Source of the DNA: a virus
Strand: one strand, 5' to 3'
DNA length: 31,601 bases
IMG/VR virus record: IMGVR_UViG_3300005914_000046
Span: 1 to 31,601 of that record
Shown piece after piece: positions 6,087-11,368 of the stretch. The notes under the pieces are model-generated. The model had not been told where the DNA came from. It worked only from the letters and a program-made list of their open reading frames with translations, and ran no database searches. The position numbers and the translations under genes were made by a program. Numbering within the stretch: the first letter of the stretch is position 1; each line of letters starts with the position of its first letter.

Positions 6087-6670
6087 GAAGAGAATTGAAT
6101 GTCGTTCGGTAGCTCGTTTCCCCATACGTGCCAGCCCTGTCTTTTTCGGCGCGCGAAGAGCTCCAATCGCGGAGCCTCGCTCTGCCGTTCTATCATATCT
6201 TGAAAGAACTCCGGTTTCTGACTGTGGCGTTTCTGACGCTTCACCTGCCACCATGTCGAATCTTGGCGAGCCTTCCCGGTGGGCATCTTTCCACGGCGAG
6301 CGAGAATCAGGAACTCTGTCGTCGGGCAGTAGAGACCGCCCTGCCCGGTTCCCCTCGGTGCCTTGCACCAAGTTAGCGTTTGGCAGTATCGGAAGCCCCA
6401 CGTTTTCAGAACGTCGAAGGCATCGGGTAGATACTTTTGAGTCACCCACAAATACAGATCGCATTGATCGGCGGCGAGATCCCCCACCGGGAGCGCTTTG
6501 ATTTCGGCCAGCTTCATTTGATCGTATGGCATCGGCTCCGCCTTGGTGGTCTGCACCAATGCCTTCTTGCTCCCGGTGCCCCAGCTCTGCCCGTAGTGCC
6601 AAGGCGGATCTACCACGATGCAACGGAAGCCCGAAGACACAGAACAAGAGGATGATGGGGACGGGGTCAT
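6083..6670 (-). CDS. MT-A70-type DNA adenine methyltransferase
   Basis: 195 aa. Has the MT-A70 catalytic DPPW at 21-24 (CIVVDPPWHYG), then DLYLWVTQKYLPDA, LTWCKAPRGTG, an EFLILARRGK segment, a KPEFFQDMIE segment and the closing RLELFARRKRQGWHVWGNE. This is the usual order of phage MT-A70 proteins, which put N6-methyl on adenine in DNA, using S-adenosylmethionine. Likely role: protection of phage DNA from host restriction. Its start overlaps the end of a 12-codon upstream ORF (ATGA). It lies one small gene away from a second methylase (6941-7693). Confidence 0.85.
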   Translation of the reverse strand: MTPSPSSSCSVSSGFRCIVVDPPWHYGQSWGTGSKKALVQTTKAEPMPYDQMKLAEIKALPVGDLAADQCDLYLWVTQKYLPDAFDVLKTWGFRYCQTLTWCKAPRGTGQGGLYCPTTEFLILARRGKMPTGKARQDSTWWQVKRQKRHSQKPEFFQDMIERQSEAPRLELFARRKRQGWHVWGNELPNDIQFSS

Positions 6671-6705
6671 GATTGTTTGGGGTCTAGTCTAAGTATCATT
6701 TTCAT
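6667..6705 (-). CDS. 12-codon upstream ORF coupled to MT-A70 gene
   Basis: ATG at 6705, inside repeat S5, gives MKMILRLDPKQS and stops at TGA 6669-6667, overlapping the MT-A70 start. It may serve only to bring ribosomes to the methylase start. It could instead be the remnant of a gene start brought in with the repeat, since the zinc-ribbon gene starts at the same place in S4. Expression is unproven. Confidence 0.3.
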   Translation of the reverse strand: MKMILRLDPKQS

Positions 6706-6758
6706 AACAATTTCGTGGTGGCAATTCGTACCTCTGCCACACTTGCGAGGTTATCTAC
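6702..6758. repeat. attC-like intercistronic element S5
   Basis: 57 bases, the second copy of S4 with a few substitutions and small indels: TCATAAC-AATTTC, arm GTG-g-TGGCA, loop, arm TGCCA-CAC, TTGCGAGGTTATCTAC. As in S4, the ATG of the downstream frame and the stop of the upstream gene (TAA 6751-6753) lie within the ends. The left end AACAAT is the same as in attC-like S1. Confidence 0.45.
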
Positions 6759-6951
6759 TTAAAGCCCGATTCGCTTTGCGTTCAATGTCATCCATCGCAG
6801 ACCTTCGAGACTGCCGACTATCGGAGTCGGCTACAGCCCACGTAGAAATAACCTTCAGCGCGTTTTCCATTCGGTCCCAATCTTCGGTCGTTCGCCCAGT
6901 GTCGAAGTTTTTCATGCCGATTCTGCCGTATAGTTTTCCTTTATATTTCAT
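6751..6951 (-). CDS. Small hypothetical phage protein (66 aa)
   Basis: Start ATG at 6951 (MKYKGKLYGRIGMKNFDTGR), overlapping the methylase end by 11 bases; an ATG at 6966 would add five residues. The N-terminal KLYGRIG...FDTGRTTEDWDRME pattern is common in small phage proteins of unknown function. The C-terminus is basic (SRQSRRSAMDDIERKANRAL). Its TAA is inside element S5. Confidence 0.65.
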   Translation of the reverse strand: MKYKGKLYGRIGMKNFDTGRTTEDWDRMENALKVISTWAVADSDSRQSRRSAMDDIERKANRALSR

Positions 6952-7693
6952 GATGATTGATTTCAATAGTGTTGTGGGGAATGAAGAGTTCCGTTTGCGA
7001 CGTTTCCCGATAGATTCGAGCCTTGGCCGCTTCGTAGTAGTCTGGATCTATCTCGCAGGCCGTCAGATCCATTCCTGCGTAGTGCGCGGCGATGGCGATG
7101 CTTCCGCTTCCCAGGTGCGTATCAAGCACCCGCATTCCGGGTTCCGCGAAGATGGACAGCAGCCACTTATAGAGAGCTACGGGCTTCTGCGTCGGGTGGA
7201 TTTTACCGCAACCGCCGCCGCCTTGATTGTTCCATCGGAAGAGTTTTGCAGGCTTGTTGAAGCTCGTCCATGCCATTTCCCACGCAGAGAAGTTTGGCCA
7301 TGGCTGTTCCTTATCCCATGAGATAACGCAGCGTGTCGGCGGCAAAGGGAAGTAGTTCCCTCCCCAAATAATTTGATTTTTCGAGACCCGCCTGAGTTCG
7401 TCGAAGTATTCCGGGCGGGGAGCCACATCCCATTTAGTATTCCCTGTATTGAGCACTCTGTTTTTCAGCTTTCCAGCACCATTCAATGAGCGTTCCGAGT
7501 TCATTTCTCCGCCCGCTTCTCCGATGCCGTAGGGCGGATCAACGATTGCCAGATCGAAGTGTCCATCCGGGAAGGTTTTCATAACATCCATACAGTCGCC
7601 GAGCCGCAGATCCAAAGACCCACAACAAGACGGTGCATGGAACACGGCGGGCGCGTCCTGCGTAATTTCGAGCGTGAAGATTTCCGTGTCCAT
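6941..7693 (-). CDS. DNA (adenine-N6 or cytosine-N4) methyltransferase, beta order
   Basis: 250 aa from the ATG at 7693, which is one base after the upstream stop; the frame is open 59 codons further but that part overlaps the upstream gene. Motif order is beta-type: catalytic DPPYGIG (52-58) first, then a target-recognition stretch, HPTQKP (166-171), and the SAM-binding motif as LDTHLGSGSIAIAA (190-203), in which His-Leu replaces the common Pro-Phe (DPFxGSG). Such enzymes modify adenine N6 or cytosine N4. No restriction nuclease is next to it, so it is probably an orphan protective or regulatory methylase. Confidence 0.88.
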   Translation of the reverse strand: MDTEIFTLEITQDAPAVFHAPSCCGSLDLRLGDCMDVMKTFPDGHFDLAIVDPPYGIGEAGGEMNSERSLNGAGKLKNRVLNTGNTKWDVAPRPEYFDELRRVSKNQIIWGGNYFPLPPTRCVISWDKEQPWPNFSAWEMAWTSFNKPAKLFRWNNQGGGGCGKIHPTQKPVALYKWLLSIFAEPGMRVLDTHLGSGSIAIAAHYAGMDLTACEIDPDYYEAAKARIYRETSQTELFIPHNTIEINHHEI

Positions 7694-7694
7694 G

Positions 7695-7904
7695 CTACGA
7701 TAGCCCCTCATGCTTGGGGTTCGGCTTGTAGTGATGGCGGCAAAGCGTCGTGAATTTCTCGTAAGAAACAGCACTTTCGGGCGTATCCATCCGGTGAAGC
7801 GCTGTCCCGTCCCCGATGTCTGCATAGGGGATGATTCTCCCGCATTTATCGCACTTGTTCCAAAGCTCACGTTTCGATTGTTTATTCATTATATGATCCC
7901 TCAT
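7695..7904 (-). CDS. Small zinc-finger-like protein (69 aa)
   Basis: Starts MRDHIMNKQSKRELWNKC; the first ATG overlaps the RHH stop (ATGA), and Met6 at 7889 is a possible alternative. Contains CDKCGR near residue 18 and CRHHY near residue 54, about 32 residues apart, a likely zinc site of CxxC...CxxH form. The C-terminus (YKPNPKHEGL) is basic. This architecture is seen in small phage zinc proteins of unknown role. It sits between the RHH regulator and the methylase. Confidence 0.65.
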   Translation of the reverse strand: MRDHIMNKQSKRELWNKCDKCGRIIPYADIGDGTALHRMDTPESAVSYEKFTTLCRHHYKPNPKHEGLS

Positions 7905-8074
7905 CGCTCCATAAACCCATCGGCAGCAGCTTCGAAGACGCTTGTGAGCGTAGTCTTCGGATCATTCTCGGAGCGATCCCTGTTACGCTTGGCTATCTTC
8001 CGCTGAAGAGCCTCCTTTTTTGCAGCATCCATGAAAATGGTCGTGCGTGACGTTTTGTAATCGAGTTTGTTCAT
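7901..8074 (-). CDS. Ribbon-helix-helix-like regulator (57 aa)
   Basis: ATG at 8074, preceded by AAGGTGAT. The sequence MNKLDYKTSRTTIFMDAAKK runs on into a helix (EALQRKIAKRN), a turn (SENDPKT) and a second helix (TLTSVFEAAADGFMER). A short beta strand followed by two helices in about 50 residues is the Arc/MetJ-like RHH fold, which binds paired operator half-sites as a dimer. It is the first real gene downstream of the leftward promoter/operator repeat at 8121-8167, so autoregulation at that palindrome is likely. No database check could be made. Confidence 0.6.
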   Translation of the reverse strand: MNKLDYKTSRTTIFMDAAKKEALQRKIAKRNRDRSENDPKTTLTSVFEAAADGFMER

Positions 8075-8112
8075 TAGATCACCTTGCAGGTTCTTAAATC
8101 AATTTTGCTCAT
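8074..8112 (-). CDS. 12-codon leader ORF before RHH gene
   Basis: ATG at 8112 gives MSKIDLRTCKVI and its TAA overlaps the RHH start as TAATG. The ATG lies only a few bases downstream of the expected start of transcription from the promoter at 8121-8148, so the message would be almost leaderless. Could be a short coupled leader or fortuitous. Confidence 0.25.
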   Translation of the reverse strand: MSKIDLRTCKVI

Positions 8113-8120
8113 GGCCAACG

Positions 8121-8167
8121 AACATACACACTCAGACAACTAGTGCAAGCATTGTTTGCAGTAGTGT
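8121..8167 (-). promoter_or_regulatory. Leftward promoter with operator palindrome, copy 1
   Basis: 47 bases, 45 of them identical to 8410-8456. On the minus strand it has TTGCAC (8148-8143), a 16-base spacer and TATGTT (8126-8121), reasonable -35/-10 boxes reading toward the RHH-methylase operon. An imperfect dyad (CTAGTGCAAGC-ATT-GTTTGCAGTAG) covers the -35 box. The repeat is conserved exactly as far as the -10, which supports a leftward promoter plus operator. Confidence 0.5.
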
Positions 8168-8407
8168 GTGAATCTATACGGGTGATAGCTTGGCAGTAGA
8201 TCGGTTGGAAAGCTCGGTTTAGCGGGAGGCTAAAGATGAATTGCCAAGATCGAAACCTGACTTACTAGAAATATCTCATCTAGGACATATTCCACTCATC
8301 GGTTATGCCATCCTCCACCCGCTAAATTGAGCTTTCAATTTCGCTTTCGCTGTTTCTTTGTATCTATCATTTCATTCTTTGGTTTTGGTTAGGTTAAATC
8401 ATTGGGG
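8168..8407. ncRNA. Structured tract A between the two promoter repeats
   Basis: 240 bases with no plausible gene. The main feature is a 19-bp pairing between 8208-8226 and 8318-8336 (ends TTTAGCGGG and CCCGCTAAA), including two G-U pairs if the plus strand is the RNA or two C-A mismatches if the minus strand is. CTTGGCA (from about 8189) can also pair with TGCCAAG (from about 8242) as an alternative fold. Either strand could be transcribed: the copy-2 promoter at 8410 would read through it leftward. An origin or packaging structure is a possible alternative. Confidence 0.35.
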
Positions 8408-8409
8408 CA

Positions 8410-8456
8410 AACATACACACTCAGACAACTACTGCAAACATTGTTTGCAGTAGTGT
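8410..8456 (-). promoter_or_regulatory. Leftward promoter with operator palindrome, copy 2
   Basis: Second copy of the 47-base repeat. Minus-strand boxes TTGCAG (8437-8432), a 16-base spacer and TATGTT (8415-8410). Its dyad is perfect: CTACTGCAAAC, ATT, GTTTGCAGTAG (11-bp arms), so it is probably the stronger binding site. It would drive leftward transcription into tract A and then on through copy 1. Confidence 0.5.
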
Positions 8457-8460
8457 TGAG

Positions 8461-9003
8461 GAATAAATCGTTAGGCAGGCTGCTGTACGGCTCCTGAGTT
8501 AGTCCCCTCTATCCATAGCATAGCTAAAGACAGAGGAGACTAAACGGAAAAAGGAATAAATCCTCAGTGTAGGAGATAGACCCACTAGCAACACATCGCC
8601 GCGATATGGAAGTCCCCATAAAAATTCTAGGCGTCTTTGGCGTGTTACTTTCGTCTGCTAAGGTGTAATCCCTTTGCAGCCTAGAGAAGCAATCTGTGCT
8701 TCTCAATCGCTAGGCCAGTCTATTATCTCCCTTTTCGGGTAGTGTACCTAATTGGCCGTTAAGCAGTAAATCTAGAGACGGCGATCAGAGTTCCGGAGAG
8801 AACGGAGCCACTAAAAGAGAAAGGCCACTATCGCGTCAAGCAATAATGGCCTCCAAATTCTCCAGAACTCTATGACCGCCACCTCACCGCCGATTCATAT
8901 TACTGTCAAGTAAAAGAGTTTGCTCCCGCCACGGTTGGCTTACCGGGGAGCTCGATAATCTTATAGGGCATGAAGACCCTCGCCTGACACTCGTGGCTTA
9001 TCA
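8461..9003. ncRNA. Large structured non-coding tract B beside the tRNA
   Basis: About 540 bases lacking a credible ORF but dense in long stems: TTAGTC-c-CCTCT with AGAGG-a-GACTAA (8499-8543); GCCTA-GAGAAGCA with TGCTTCTC-...-TAGGC (8679-8715); a nested 23-bp arm from GGCG (8780) and GAGTTC, GGAGA, AGGCCA to TGGCCT, TCTCC, GAACTC and CGCC (8880); GCTCCC...CGGT with ACCG-GGGAGC (8922-8951); and GATAA...TTATC (8954-9002) enclosing AGGG/CCCT. This density next to a phage tRNA recalls large ornate phage RNAs (GOLLD, ROOL), but no sequence match was checked. The strand is not settled; the adjacent tRNA is on minus. Confidence 0.45.
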
Positions 9004-9011
9004 TTTCAAAA

Positions 9012-9087
9012 TGGAGGTACTGACAGGAATCGAACCCGCGGCCTGGGAATTACAAAAACCCTGCTCTACCGGCTGAGCTACAGTACC
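9012..9087 (-). tRNA. tRNA-Thr, anticodon UGU
   Basis: Cloverleaf read on the minus strand: acceptor GGTACTG/CAGTACC perfect; D-arm GCTC/GAGC with GG in the loop; anticodon loop TTTGTAA giving UGU (Thr, codon ACA); 5-base variable loop; T-arm GCGGG-TTCGATT-CCTGT; discriminator T and an encoded CCA end. The anticodon stem GGGTT/TTCCC has only three pairs, with two U-U oppositions next to the loop. All other conserved positions (T8, A14, G18, G19, A21, T33, T54, T55, C56, A58) are present. Confidence 0.85.
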
Positions 9088-9374
9088 AAATTGGAGTCAT
9101 TGGATGGATTCAAACCACCGACTTTTTTAAGAGCTTTCCGATCACCGCCCGTGTTAGGGACGTTTTCATTTAGACCAATGACATTGGTCGGGAGCTGAAA
9201 TACCCATTCAGCCAGGCCGTGCAGGTCGCTATCCTGCGCCGGATTCTGTTTTTCCCGATAATATGAAAGAACAATCCCCGCCACACGCTGGAGCTCCCAC
9301 TGATCCCGCAGAGACCAACAGGAGCAACTTCGCGTGTGAAGTCGAAGATGAGGAGAGTGAAATACTACTTGCAT
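9078..9374 (-). CDS. Doubtful ORF overlapping the tRNA region
   Basis: 98-codon frame starting MQVVFHSPHLRL. Residues about 22-65 (LRDQWELQRVAGIVLSYYRE and following, to EWVFQLPTN) look protein-like and amphipathic, but the frame runs through the tRNA-like element and into the first bases of tRNA-Thr. It could be a remnant of a gene disrupted by tRNA acquisition, or chance. No family recognised. The 102 bases from 9375 to 9476 contain a 5-bp hairpin (TGGCC/GGCCA near 9433) and no clear promoter. Confidence 0.25.
   Translation of the reverse strand: MQVVFHSPHLRLHTRSCSCWSLRDQWELQRVAGIVLSYYREKQNPAQDSDLHGLAEWVFQLPTNVIGLNENVPNTGGDRKALKKVGGLNPSNDSNLVL
9092..9182 (-). other. Possible tRNA-like element, 4 bases from tRNA-Thr
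   Basis: Read on minus, GTCATTG (5' end) pairs with CAATGAC near the 3' end, followed by TCCA. A T-arm-like GGTGG-TTTGAAT-CCATC precedes it directly. A 5-bp stem with loop CTAACAC (T33, A37; anticodon AAC) is possible. The overall length of 91 fits tRNAs with a long variable arm. However, the D-arm is not recognisable, T56 replaces the invariant C, and the 5' half is also part of another palindrome (9173-9189). It may be a degenerate tRNA or a chance fold. Confidence 0.3.
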
Positions 9375-9476
9375 AAATAAATCAAGAATTTTATCGCATT
9401 AATGCAAGGAGTGTGTATCAGTCTTTCCCAGATGGCCAATCCGGCCAGCGTGTGAAACCTAAAAAGAATTGAAGAT

Positions 9477-9659
9477 ATGGCTAATAGTGTGAAGAAGAGA
9501 ACCAGGGACTGCCCCCCCTATAAAGCAATGTACGAGCAATCGCAGAACGACCTAGATGTCACGATCGCGAAGCTCTCCTATACCGAGGCTAAGTTGAGTG
9601 CGGAGATAAACTACTCAGCGCAACTCAAGAAGCTCTTGAATAGAAAGGAGCGGGTATAA
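9477..9659 (+). CDS. Small hypothetical protein, first of early operon (60 aa)
   Basis: Starts MANSVKKRTRDCPPYKAMYE. Basic N-terminus, then a helical, probably coiled-coil stretch (SQNDLDVTIAKLSYTEAKLS...LKKLLNRKERV). Its stop overlaps the next start (TAATG). No family recognised. As the first rightward gene after the control region, it might be a regulator or accessory factor, but nothing in the sequence proves it. Confidence 0.6.
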   Translation: MANSVKKRTRDCPPYKAMYEQSQNDLDVTIAKLSYTEAKLSAEINYSAQLKKLLNRKERV

Positions 9660-9910
9660 TGATAGTGGACATCACAATCGACGGGAAAGACTTCCAAGTT
9701 GACTACAACTACACTCCAGCAGCCAGGGGATACCGCGACCCCAACGGCTTTCAAATGGAACCCGACACTGATGCAGAGTTGGAGATTCTAGTCATTAGGG
9801 ATGATCAGTTGCGGCAATTGACCAACTTCATCAGAGATTGCCGGACAGATCTTTACATCGGGATTGAAGCGGAAGTCTTGAGGATAATAGAGGAGGGGGA
9901 TGCAGAATGA
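9659..9910 (+). CDS. Small hypothetical protein (83 aa)
   Basis: Starts MIVDITIDGKDFQVDYNYTP, with AAGGAG 9 bases upstream inside the previous gene. Beta-rich N-terminal half and acidic C-terminal half (EAEVLRIIEEGDAE). The layout 'V-I-G-F-V-Y-Y-P-A...P...A-LEI' is common among small phage proteins that lack a known role. Overlaps the YopX-like gene by 4 bases. Confidence 0.7.
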   Translation: MIVDITIDGKDFQVDYNYTPAARGYRDPNGFQMEPDTDAELEILVIRDDQLRQLTNFIRDCRTDLYIGIEAEVLRIIEEGDAE

Positions 9911-10341
9911 GCAGATTATTTAAATTCAGGGCTTGGCCGAAGAGGATCATTCATGGGCACAAGAAGAAGCGGATGTACTACAGAATACTACATGGAGATC
10001 ATTGGTTTAATAAACCAATTGACGATGGAGAAGACATCAATTGGAATAATGCTGTAATATCTGCTAGGGGCTCAGATCCGTATGACCTAGACACGATGGA
10101 ATACACCGGCCTTCAGGATTCGAAAGGCGTGGATATTTACGAAAGCGACATCTTAGCATTCGGAACGGGATTAGAGATGCAACGAGGAGTAGTGATCTAC
10201 CACAACGGCGGGTTCTGCTTCGATCTCAATCCGCCGTTCTTCGTTATTCGACGGGCTGTAGCTGCCGTCATTAGACGACCGAGTGCAGACGCCCGGATTA
10301 TCGGAAACATTTATGAGAACCCTGAACTACTGGAGAAATGA
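9907..10341 (+). CDS. YopX-family phage protein
   Basis: 144 aa. Carries the YopX signature: N-terminal KFRAWPKR, a middle MEYTGLQDSKGVDIYESDIL and C-terminal ARIIGNIYENPELLEK. YopX proteins are frequent in phage early regions, form barrel-like beta structures, and have no established function. A GAGGAGG Shine-Dalgarno lies within the previous gene. Length is typical for the family. Confidence 0.88.
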   Translation: MSRLFKFRAWPKRIIHGHKKKRMYYRILHGDHWFNKPIDDGEDINWNNAVISARGSDPYDLDTMEYTGLQDSKGVDIYESDILAFGTGLEMQRGVVIYHNGGFCFDLNPPFFVIRRAVAAVIRRPSADARIIGNIYENPELLEK

Positions 10342-10586
10342 TCTGCCTAACCCAACCAGAAGATTCGTTCGCTAAGTACACGATGAATGTCCATAAGTTC
10401 TATGACATCTGCGAAAGCTACTATTCGGGATTCGTCCCGTTTGGCAGACCTAACGAGCTCATTGAGCTCGCTCAACAATCAGAGGCTCACATCGACGTGC
10501 TCGCATCTTTCATTCATTGGATCGCTGAACATAAACAGCATCCTCTTTTAAAACCAAAACGTCCTTTGTTGGACAAAGAACTCTAA
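10338..10586 (+). CDS. Hypothetical protein (82 aa)
   Basis: Starts MICLTQPEDSFAKYTMNVHK, overlapping the YopX-like gene by ATGA, with GGAG just upstream. Mostly helical, with aromatic-rich segments (HKFYDICESYYSGFVPFG) and a basic, Pro-rich end (HPLLKPKRPLLDKEL). No family recognised. Confidence 0.65.
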   Translation: MICLTQPEDSFAKYTMNVHKFYDICESYYSGFVPFGRPNELIELAQQSEAHIDVLASFIHWIAEHKQHPLLKPKRPLLDKEL

Positions 10587-10605
10587 TCAGAAACCAAATA
10601 ATAAT

Positions 10606-11259
10606 ATGTCATTAATAGCAAAAGAATCAGGCGGAGCCGTCTCAGAACCAGTTCCTCAAGGAACTCATTCAGCCGTATGCGTAGGCATCTACGACATCGG
10701 TACTCAACATTCGGCCACGTATAATAAGTGGTCAGAATCAGTTGTCATAACCTGGCAGCTTCCAAGTCTTCGCATCGAGATTGATGGGGATGATTTGCCA
10801 AGGGTAATCTCCAATACCTACACGTTATCTCTAGGCGAGAAAGCGAACCTTCGCAAGATGCTAGAAGGATGGAGAGGTAGGGCGTTTACTCCAGTGGAGT
10901 TGGATGGATTTAGTGTGTCCAAGCTGCTTGGAGTTCCATGTATGATGCAAATCATCCACAAATCAGGTAAGGGAGCAAATGCTTCTAAGGTGTACGCAAA
11001 CATCGGCAGCATCATGCCAATAATGAAAGGTAGCCCTACCGTCATTCCTGAAGGCGATACAGTCTTGTTCGACATAGATACAAATGGCCCCGGCGGTGTC
11101 ATCCCTGAAACTTTTCCAAAATGGATTCAGGAAAAAATCAAGGAGTCCAAGGAATACGTCGAGGCGGTTGAAACGCATGTTGAGCAACCAACGGCAGGAG
11201 TAGCGGATACTCCCAGTGAAGAGAATGCGGATGTTGATGATTCAAATTGTCCTTTTTAG
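10606..11259 (+). CDS. Putative single-stranded DNA-binding protein
   Basis: 217 aa. The body looks like an OB-type beta domain (residues about 15-145: HSAVCVGIYDIGTQ, SVVITWQLPSLRIE, CMMQIIHKSGKGANASKVY) and matches a type of phage protein found with recombination genes. The last 45 residues are acidic and disordered (EENADVDDSN) and end CPF, much like the acidic tip of bacterial SSB that ends in Pro-Phe and recruits partner proteins. The neighbouring gene set (nuclease, helicase loader, resolvase) supports a role on ssDNA. DNA binding is inferred, not proven. Confidence 0.55.
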   Translation: MSLIAKESGGAVSEPVPQGTHSAVCVGIYDIGTQHSATYNKWSESVVITWQLPSLRIEIDGDDLPRVISNTYTLSLGEKANLRKMLEGWRGRAFTPVELDGFSVSKLLGVPCMMQIIHKSGKGANASKVYANIGSIMPIMKGSPTVIPEGDTVLFDIDTNGPGGVIPETFPKWIQEKIKESKEYVEAVETHVEQPTAGVADTPSEENADVDDSNCPF

Positions 11260-11262
11260 ACA

Positions 11263-11367
11263 ATGTTCGGATACATCCTCGCGTGGATAGCTGGAGCAGC
11301 CTTCGGATTCGTCTGGGGGGTGCTTTGGAAGGAGCATCACACTAAAACTGAACCATCTAATAAATAA
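11263..11367 (+). CDS. Small single-pass membrane protein (34 aa)
   Basis: A short frame between two larger genes. ATG at 11263 starts 3 bases after the SSB-like stop, and the TAA is 1 base before the next gene. It begins MFGYILAWIAGAAFGFVWGV, a clear hydrophobic helix with small residues (GAAFG) followed by a charged tail (LWKEHHTKTEPSNK). Fits a single membrane span with the C-terminus in the cytoplasm. Function unknown. Confidence 0.6.
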   Translation: MFGYILAWIAGAAFGFVWGVLWKEHHTKTEPSNK

Positions 11368-11368
11368 T

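Noticed and set aside
6021-6647. 208-aa minus-strand frame overlapping the MT-A70 gene
   Set aside because: Different phase of the MT-A70 coding region, lacking motifs and rich in Arg/Ser as antisense or shifted frames often are.
8151-8180. Rightward promoter TTGTTT-17-TATACG from repeat copy 1
   Set aside because: Copy 2 keeps TTGTTT but not a good -10, and conservation of the repeats stops before the -10 position on that side; the leftward boxes are conserved in both.
8121-8456. The 47-bp repeats as a CRISPR array
   Set aside because: Only two copies, 242 bases apart, and no cas genes; promoter boxes explain the conservation better.
8524-8706. 60-aa frame in the structured tract
   Set aside because: Crosses predicted stems, has no ribosome site and no protein-like pattern.
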